A stretch of 64,000 bases of DNA from Bacteroidota bacterium (GTDB taxonomy: Bacteria; Bacteroidota; Bacteroidia; 2-12-FULL-35-15): assembly GCA_025963725.1 (NCBI GenBank), contig JAOQAE010000004.1, positions 369,616 to 433,615 on the forward strand, written 5' to 3'. The notes under the pieces are model-generated. The model was not told the DNA's origin. It made no database searches and saw only the letters and a list, made by a program, of their open reading frames with translations. Positions 7,821-16,300 of this stretch are shown here, in pieces. The position numbers were made by a program, and so were the translations under genes. Positions within the stretch are counted from its first letter, which is position 1, and the number at the start of each line of letters is the position of its first letter.

Positions 7821-9785
7821 ATGGCACGTTTCATTTCGCTTCCTCCTTCCATCGATAAAAAAACATTCAAGAATTGCATTTACCTTTTTTGTGTGCTTAC
7901 TTTTCTCATTTATGGCAAAAGCATTGGCAACGGCTATTCGATGGACGATGAATATGTGATCCATAACAATACGCAGGTGCATGGCGGCATTGCCAAAATT
8001 CCCGAGATCTTCCGCAGCACTTATGCCATCGACGAGAAGGCCAGCTTTGAATACCGCCCGCTTGTAAAAGTAACATACGCCATCGAGTACCAGTTCTTCG
8101 GGGAGAGCCCGCACATCAGCCATTTCATCAATCTCCTCATTTATATTCTTTGTTTGATCCTTTTGTTTTATGCGCTGCTCCGCTTGCTGCCGGCATATCA
8201 TTACCTGTTTGCGCTTACGGTTGCGCTGCTCTTCTTAATTCATCCGCTGCATTCCGAAGTGGTGATCAGCCTCAAGAACAGAGACGTAATGATGAGCTTC
8301 ATTGGTTGCATGTGCAGCCTATTGTTTTATTTGCGTTATGTGGAAGGAAAAGGAAATGCTGCTGTGAACCTTGCGCTTGGCTTTTTTCTTCTCCTGCTCG
8401 GCATCATGTCGAAAAAGGACGCGATCACCTTTTTTGCCATTATCCCTTTTTCCATGTGGTTCTTCCGCGATGCCGGCTGGAAAAAGATCGGGCTCATTTT
8501 TCTTACGTATCTTCCCGTGGCCATCATATTCAGGCTGGCGGCAAAGTCGGTGACCAATAGCAATGTACGTACGCTGCTCCTTTGGGAAAACCCGCTGTTC
8601 ATTCATTCCACCCTCACCGAACGCATTCCGCAGGCGTTTTACAGCCTTTATTTTTATCTGAAGATGTTTTTGCTTCCGCATCCGCTCATCTCTTATTACG
8701 GTTACAACCAGGTTCCTATAGTCGGCTGGAGCCATCCCGTTGTTTGGATCATGCTCCTCCTGCTTACCGGGCTGGTGTTTCTTATCATAAAGCTGAGGGC
8801 GGTAAAGGAGCTTTGGTTCTATGGCATAATTTATTTCCTTATCACGATCTCCATGTTCACAAATGTGGTGGTGCCTGTTGTGGGTATTGTGGGTGAGCGC
8901 TTTGCATACATTCCTTCTGTGGGCTTGTGCATTGTTGCAGCATATTTCCTGCTGAACTATTTTAAAGTGCCGCTGCAGAACCTTGCGCTGAAGCTGAAGC
9001 TGGTGAGCAACGGTTATTGGCTGGCCATTGCATTGGCCCTGCTGCTGTACGGAGGTAAATCATTTTCAAGGAATGCCGATTGGAAGGATGCTTATACGCT
9101 TTATCATACCGATGTGGAAACGGCATCCGAGTCGGCGCATACGCATTCGCTCCTTGCTGCAACCGCATTGTCGCGGGTAAAAGCGGAGCCGCGCCTGCCG
9201 AAGGCTGAAAAGAAGCGCCTGGTGCTGGAAGCGGAAGCGCATTACCTCGAATCCATCCGGATCATACCCGATTACACCTCCTCGCACAACAACCTTGGGA
9301 TGTTGTATTATACCTACCTGGCCGACAACGCAAAAGCTACAAGGCACCTGGAAAAGGCCGTGGCGCTGGATTCCAACTATGTGGAAGCTTACTTTAACCT
9401 TGGCAGCTGCTATGCCGCAGCGCAGAAGTATGACCTCGCTGAAAAGTGTTACTTACGCTCCGTGAAGCTCAATCCGAGGTTCACAACGGCATACCAGGCG
9501 CTCAGCAATCTTTACGGAATACAGAAAAAATACGACCAGATCCTGCGCCTGAACCAGGAAGCCATCGATAAGGGAGTGAAATCGGATGTGATGTACGTGA
9601 ACATCGGGAATGTTTACTTTGTAAGCGGCGATACGCTGAAGGCCCTGCCTTATCTCGAAAAGGCGATCGAATTCAATCCCGACAACAGGGGAGTGAACGC
9701 TTTTCTGGCCAACTGGTACCAGGGAAAAGGCGATAAGCAGAGATCCGCTTACTATTACGATCTTATGTCACGCTCCTCGCGCTAA
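7821..9785 (+). CDS. TMTC-like membrane glycosyltransferase (GT-C) with C-terminal TPR repeats
   Basis: A 654-residue protein. Residues 1 to about 440 hold some ten membrane helices; after the first one comes the acidic loop SMDDEYVIHN (Asp42, Asp43, Glu44), expected to bind metal or lipid-phosphate sugar in GT-C enzymes. Further family-like motifs are EYRPLVKVTYAIEY, HPLHSEVVISLKNRD and GERFAYIPSVGL. Residues about 470-654 are tetratricopeptide repeats (SHNNLGMLYYTYL, AYFNLGSCYAAAQKYDLAEK). This layout is that of the animal TMTC O-mannosyltransferases, which use dolichyl-phosphate-mannose to modify cadherin beta-sandwich domains. Substrate and sugar here are inferred only. It diverges from the operon with the lipid-phosphate-sugar synthase and precedes a giant Ser/Thr-rich secreted protein. 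Confidence 0.82.
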   Translation: MARFISLPPSIDKKTFKNCIYLFCVLTFLIYGKSIGNGYSMDDEYVIHNNTQVHGGIAKIPEIFRSTYAIDEKASFEYRPLVKVTYAIEYQFFGESPHISHFINLLIYILCLILLFYALLRLLPAYHYLFALTVALLFLIHPLHSEVVISLKNRDVMMSFIGCMCSLLFYLRYVEGKGNAAVNLALGFFLLLLGIMSKKDAITFFAIIPFSMWFFRDAGWKKIGLIFLTYLPVAIIFRLAAKSVTNSNVRTLLLWENPLFIHSTLTERIPQAFYSLYFYLKMFLLPHPLISYYGYNQVPIVGWSHPVVWIMLLLLTGLVFLIIKLRAVKELWFYGIIYFLITISMFTNVVVPVVGIVGERFAYIPSVGLCIVAAYFLLNYFKVPLQNLALKLKLVSNGYWLAIALALLLYGGKSFSRNADWKDAYTLYHTDVETASESAHTHSLLAATALSRVKAEPRLPKAEKKRLVLEAEAHYLESIRIIPDYTSSHNNLGMLYYTYLADNAKATRHLEKAVALDSNYVEAYFNLGSCYAAAQKYDLAEKCYLRSVKLNPRFTTAYQALSNLYGIQKKYDQILRLNQEAIDKGVKSDVMYVNIGNVYFVSGDTLKALPYLEKAIEFNPDNRGVNAFLANWYQGKGDKQRSAYYYDLMSRSSR

Positions 9786-9824
9786 TATCTGGTTTTTGCA
9801 CTAATTTCAGAGAAAAAGTCCTTC

Positions 9825-9854
9825 ATGCAACCATTCCGAGCCCTTTCGCATCTG
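9825..9854 (+). promoter_or_regulatory. Possible ECF-sigma promoter
   Basis: ATGCAACC (9825-9832) and CATCTG (9849-9854) are separated by 16 bases. An AAC core in the -35 element with 16-17 base spacing is the general pattern of ECF sigma promoters. The exact Bacteroidota consensus is recalled, not checked. It lies upstream of two secreted-protein genes. Confidence 0.35.
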
Positions 9855-9876
9855 TTGGGAACGGATTGCTCCTTTT

Positions 9877-9907
9877 TTTGCATGATGTGTTTTTTTTTAT
9901 ATCTTTA
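9877..9907 (+). promoter_or_regulatory. Candidate housekeeping promoter
   Basis: TTTG at 9877-9880, 19 bases, then TATCTTTA at 9900-9907 (seven of eight to TAnnTTTG). Spacing is ideal; the start codon is 48 bases downstream. Confidence 0.45.
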
Positions 9908-9955
9908 TCGTTGAAATATTCCATTTTATATTTAAAAACGTAAATCTCATCGTAC

Positions 9956-10360
9956 ATGAAACAGGTTTTTACTCTCTCCTTTTTATTACTTGGCCTTAGT
10001 GTATTTTCGCAGCAGAAGAATCCGCCTGCAAAGCAGCCGGCAGCTGCCACTACTGTAACTACGCCGCCGGCCCCGCAGGAAACTCCGGTGAATCCAAGGG
10101 CAACAAGTACTTCGTCCCAAGTAAAAAGCTCAGAGGTAGCACCTTTGCCTTACGATGTGAATGACAAGTACATGGGCCGGAAAAGCGAATTCCTGAACAG
10201 CATGACCGTGTCTGAGCTTCCTGCCGATTTCCCGGCATACGAAAAGCAATGGAACCTGAAGGAGTACAACCAGGTGGTGGAGGCATATTTTGTAAATCAC
10301 CGCGAGCTGCTGAAACCCCGGGTAAAAGAGAAGATCGATCTTGCTCATCCAACCAATTAA
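9956..10360 (+). CDS. Secreted protein of unknown function with Pro/Ala/Thr-rich linker
   Basis: A 134-residue protein. The signal peptide is MKQVFTLSFLLLGLSVFSQ, with likely cleavage after SVFSQ. Residues 20-60 are rich in Pro, Ala and Thr and probably unstructured. The remaining part (YDVNDKYMGRKSEFLNSM, then FPAYEKQWNLKEYNQVVEAYF) is compact, helical and charged. I do not recognise a family. It starts 39 bases before the giant repeat protein and shares its promoter region, so the two may act together, for example as a periplasmic helper of the giant protein (inference). Confidence 0.7.
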   Translation: MKQVFTLSFLLLGLSVFSQQKNPPAKQPAAATTVTTPPAPQETPVNPRATSTSSQVKSSEVAPLPYDVNDKYMGRKSEFLNSMTVSELPADFPAYEKQWNLKEYNQVVEAYFVNHRELLKPRVKEKIDLAHPTN

Positions 10361-10399
10361 TTGCTTTTAAATTTCTCTAAGAACACTAAACCAAGCCAT

Positions 10400-13300
10400 A
10401 TGAAAAGAATCCTATTCTTTTTTGCATTTATTGTATTGTCCTCGGGATCAATATTTGCCCAGGGAAGCAACTGTGCCAGCGCAACTCCATTTTGCGGAAG
10501 CGCAACTTTCGCTAATAACACATCTACCGTTTCACAGGCGGGGCCCAGCTACGGATGTTTGGGTACACAGCCTAATCCGGCCTGGTTCTTCGTAAAAACG
10601 ACAGGTGCGGGGAACATGGTGTATAACATCAGCCAGGTAAATACCGCCGGAACGGGGATCGATGTCGATTTCATTGCCTGGGGGCCTTTTGCCAGTATGG
10701 CCAACGCCTGTAACACCTTAACGGGTTCTTGTACAGGAAATCACGCCTGCTCGGGAAATATTGAAGATTGCGGATACAGTACCGCTGCGGTGGAAACAAT
10801 GACCCTTGTGTCGCCGGGTGCCGGACAATATTACGTGATCCTTATCACCAACTATGCCGATCAGAATGGTACCATCACATTTAACCAGACCAGCGGGCCT
10901 CCGTCCGATTGCTCCATTACCTGTCCGAGCGTAACTTCAGGTAATGGTTACCTGTTAACGAATGGCAGCCCCGTCCCATCGTCAGTCGCCTGTAGTACCG
11001 CCCCTTTTGGGATGATAGCCTCCAATAATACCCCGTTCGGGAATCCCATTACCCCCGGGGTCATGATCTCGTTTACATCAAATACCAATAATACGCTCCA
11101 GATCAACTGGTTTGAAAACTCCAGCTATGTGCTGTGCGCCGGGCCTGTCGCCTCCGGCTGCGGCATCCAGATCCCTACAAGTACAAATGAAGACATCCAG
11201 TTCTCCACGATGTCGCCTTCGGCCACCAACGATATCCAGTTTTGTGAAACGAGTACCGCCGATGGTAACATGCCTTACCAGATCGTCGACGTATCAAGCG
11301 GAACAATTTTAAACTCCGGCACCTGGGTCACCGATGCACTTTGCACCACGGTATCATTCCCTCCGGGAACAATTTCCGGGGTAGCTACATGGAGCATTTC
11401 ACCGGCATGCCCGGGTTGTATGACCACCACCGACTGGGGATATGCCACGTTCAATCCGGGTGTTGCACCTGCAGGAACGTACAATGTCTGCTATTCATTT
11501 GACCCTCCGGGAACTTGTCCTACTTATACTTATTGTCAGAACATCACAGTTACCAATCCGAACAATCCTGCATGGACCACTCCTGCGGCAATGTGTGCGA
11601 ATGCGGCTTCTGTCAATCTGAATACCCTTGTTACAGGTACTGCCGGCGGAACATGGTCGGGAACAGGTGTATCGGGCACAAGCTTCAATCCGGCCGTTTC
11701 AGGTCCGGGAACTTTTTCGGTGACCTATACTGTGGGTTCGGGAAGCTGCTCTGCAACCCAGTCGCATAACATTACCGTAAACCCTGTACCTACGGTTTCC
11801 ATCAGCCCTGCTTCTTCAACCATCTGTGCCGGAGCTTCCGTTACATTAACGGCAACACCCTCTCTCGGCGGAGGTACCTATTCATGGGCACCGGGCGGCG
11901 CAACAACTTCATCTATCACTGTAACGCCGGGATCAACCACTACTTATACAGTTACTTATACATTATCCGGCTGTACCGGAACAGCTACAAGGCTCATCAC
12001 TGTGAATCCAATACCTACGGTGAGTGTAAGCAGCCCGGCGCCTATCTGTGCAGGCGGTTCAGCAACCTTAACTGCCACGCCTTCCATAGGTGGAGGTACT
12101 TATTCCTGGTCGCCTGGAGGAGCTACAACGGCTTCTATCACCGTGTCACCGGCCTCAACTACTACTTATACGGTAACGTATACGCTCTCCGGCTGTACCA
12201 ACACAGGAACGGGAACAGTAACGGTTAACCCGGCTCCAACGGTCAGCATTACACCGGCTTCCGCTACTATTTGTGCCGGACAGTCTGCTACCTTAACGGC
12301 GAATCCTTCCGTGGGAGGTGGTACCTATTCATGGGCTCCGGGTGGCGCTACAACAGCTACCATTACGGTTTCTCCTGCAGGCTCCACAACATATACCGTA
12401 ACCTACTCATTATCGGGCTGCTCCACTACGGCGAACAGGTTGATCACAGTGAACCCGGTACCTACAGTAACGGTAAATAATCCGGCCGCGGTATGTGCGG
12501 GCTCCTCTGCCACGCTTACTGCCACTCCTTCAACAGGCGGCGGTACCTATTCATGGGCGCCCGGCGGAGCAACAACCTCTTCGATCACGGTATCTCCGGC
12601 ATCCACAACTACTTATACTGTGACATACTCGCTCGCGGGTTGCTCGGGAACAGGAACCGGAACGGTTACCATCAACCCTGTGCCTACTGTGAGCATCACA
12701 CCGGCATCTTCAACCATTTGTGCCGGACAGTCTGCTTCACTTACCGCTAACCCTTCATTGGGCGGAGGTACGTATTCATGGGCTCCGGGTGGCGCTACCA
12801 CTTCTACCATCACGGTTTCCCCTGCTTCATCCACAACGTATACGGTAACCTACAGCTTATCCGGCTGTACAACTACCGCAACGCGTTTAATTACAGTGAA
12901 CCCGGTTCCTACGGTTTCCGTGAACACGCCGGCAGCCATTTGCGCGGGTACCTCAACTACGCTTACTGCAACGCCTGCTCCGGGCGGGGGAACTTATTCC
13001 TGGTCTCCGGGTGGTGCCACAACGCAATCAATAACAGTTTCACCGGCTTCTTCAACAACTTACACTGTAACTTATACATTAACGGGTTGTTCCGGAACAG
13101 GAACAAGCACCGTAACGGTAAATCCTCAGCCTACGGTAAGCATAACGCCTGCAACATCCACCATTTGCGTGGGTGCCTCGGCATCGCTTACGGCTAACCC
13201 TTCATTAGGCGGCGGTACTTATTCATGGGCACCGGGCGGAGCTACTACTGCATCGGTAACTGTATCTCCTGCAAGCACTACTACTTATACTGTTACTTAC

Positions 13301-16300
13301 ACGCTGGCCGGCTGTACTGCCACCGGAACACGCGTGGTAACTGTGAACCCTATGGATAATGCTGCTTTCACCTACAGCTCATCCACGTATTGCCAGACAG
13401 GTGCCGATCCTTCGGCAACGATCACCGGCCTTCCGGGAGGTACGTTCAGCTCAAGTCCGGGAGGCCTCGTATTCCTGAGCACTTCCACCGGGCAGATAGA
13501 TGTAAGCGCCAGCGCGCTGAATACCTATACGGTTACTTATACCACTAACGGAACCTGTCCGAACACAAGCTCCGTGAACATTACCATTTCAAGTGCCCCT
13601 GCGGCCACGTTCAGCTATGCCGGCCCTTATTGCCAGTCGGCGGCTAATCCTACACCTACATTCAGCGGTGGCGGCAGCGCGGGTACATTCTCTTCTACAG
13701 GCGGACTTGTATTTGTGAATGTGAACACCGGCCAGATCAACCTTTCTGCAAGTACCCCGGGAACATACACGGTAACAAATACAATTGCTGCCAGCGGCGG
13801 ATGTGCTTCTGCAGTTGCAACCAACACCATCACGATCAATCCTTCACCGGTGATCACTGCAACACCGGCATCACAAACCATCTGCTCCGGATCGGCAACC
13901 TCCATTGCATTGTCGAGCTCGATAGGCGGAACATCTTATTCCTGGACAGTAAGCCAGACCGGTACCAGCGGCGCTTCTGCAGGTTCGGGAAGCAGCATCG
14001 CACAAACGCTTACAGCCACAGGTGCGGTAAACGGAACTGCAACCTATACCGTTACTTCGCTTTCAGGCGGATGTGCCGGAAATACGCTGATCATCACGAT
14101 CACGGTAAAACCAGTGCCTACAGTTACCCCGAGCCCGGTGGCACAAACCATCTGCTCTGGTAATACAACAAGTATCACGCTCACCGGAAGCCTCGCGGGT
14201 ACCACATTCGCATGGGGCGCACCAACACAAACAGCTGCCTCGGGTGGTACTGCGAGTTCAGGTTCCAGCATTGTTCAAACATTGAATGCAACAGGCGCAG
14301 GGGCCGGTACCGTTACATACAACGTGGTTCCTACAGCCAATGGCTGTCCGGGAGCTTCTGTCCCGGTTGTGATCACAGTTAATCCTGCACCGGTTGCAAC
14401 GGCAACACCTGCCGTATCCACGATCTGTTCAGGAGCGCCCACATCCGTAAGCTTAACAAGCACTGTTGGAGGAACTACCTTCAACTGGACTGCCGCTAAC
14501 GGAACAGGTATCTCCGGTGCAGCTTCAGGATCGGGATCCGCCATCAGCCAGGTATTGACCAACTCTTCCGCTGTAGTGGCTGCAGGCACCTATACAGTTA
14601 CACCTTCTGCATCGGGCTGTCCGGGCGGTACAATCACGGTTACCGTGAATGTGAATCCTGTACCTAACGTTACTCCAAGCCCTGCTTCTCAAACCATCTG
14701 CTCAGGTACTGCTACCAGCATTTCCTTATCAGGAACAGTTGCGGGAACAACATTCGCATGGGGCGCACCTACGCAATCAGCCGCTACAGGCGGAGCTGCG
14801 GGTTCCGGAAGCAGCATAACACAAACACTTACAAGTACGGGTGCAGGCGCAGGCACTGTTACCTATAACGTGATCCCTACGGCCAATGGCTGCCCGGGAG
14901 CCGGCGTGCCGGTGGTTATTAACGTGAATCCCGTTCCATTTGTCACTGCAACACCGGCAAGTGCCACTATCTGTTCAGGCGCAAGCACAGCGATCAACCT
15001 GACCAGCTTTACGGCAGGTACAACATTCAGCTGGACCGCATCTAACGGCGCTGGTATTTCAGGCGCTGTGGCAGGCTCAGGTGCCAGCATTATACAATCG
15101 CTCACAAATTCAGGGACTACCACGGGTACGGCAACCTATACAGTGACGCCTTCAGCATCAGGCTGTCCGGGCGCACCCATTACTGTTACCATTACAGTAA
15201 ATCCTGTTCCTAACGTAACGGCTACGCCTTCCGGACAGTCGATCTGCTCGGGAAGCACAACAGGCATCGCGTTAAGCAGCACCGTTGCAGGAACTACGTT
15301 TGCATGGGGCGCACCTGCTCAGACAGGCGCTACAGGCGGAACATCCGGCTCAGGAAGCTCGATCGCGCAGGTATTAACAGCATCAGGCACAACAACAGGA
15401 ACTGTTACCTATAACATTACTCCAACGGCCAACGGCTGCCCGGGAACACCTCTGGCAGTAAGCATCACTGTTGAGCCAAACCCTACGGTGAATGCAACGC
15501 CATCTTCTTCTTCGATCTGCTCAGGAACGGCAACATCCATTGCTCTTTCAAGCAACATCGCGGGAACAGGCTTTACCTGGACGGCAACCGCTTCCGGCGC
15601 AAGCGGAGAATCGGCGGGCTCGGGAAGCTCCATTTCACAGGTGCTTACGGCTACGGGAACATCGGCAGGAACAGTAACTTATAACGTAACAGCTACAACA
15701 CCTGCAGGATGTACCGCTACTATGCCTCCGGTAACAGTAACGGTTAATCCTACGCCGGATGTAAGCGCAACCCCGGTTGGTGCCACCATCTGCTCGGGTG
15801 CTACAACAGGCATCGCATTAACAAGCAGTGTGAGCGGAACAACATTTACATGGACAGCTTCCCAGACCGGCGCTTCCGGTGCAACAGCCGGATCAGGCTC
15901 AAGCATAGCGCAGGTGCTTACGGCAACAGGATCAACTCCGGGCTCGGTAGTGTATACTATCACACCTTCTGCAAGCGGCTGTGCAAGCGGCTCGCCGGTG
16001 TCGGTTACCATTGCGGTTAACCCATTGCCGGTTGTAACTGCAACGCCTTCCTCACAGAATATCTGTGATGCGGCAGCTACAAGCATCAGCTTAACAAGCA
16101 GCCTCGGATCCACTACGTTCAACTGGACAGTGAGCCAGACAAATGTTACAGGCGCTGCTGCAGGAACAGGAACATCCATTTCACAGCTGCTCGATCTTGT
16201 TAGCGCTACAACTGCAGGATCTGCGGTTTATACGATCACGCCCACTGATAACGGATGCGCAGGCAGCCCGGTTACAGTTACCGTGAATGTGAACCCGATC

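Noticed and set aside
10361-10399. Upstream start for the giant gene
   Set aside because: The 13 added residues precede a complete signal peptide and begin at a non-ATG codon; ATG 10400 is preferred.
11783-16297. CRISPR array or minisatellite
   Set aside because: The periodic units are in-frame protein domains of 74-91 codons, with no short identical repeats separated by unique spacers.
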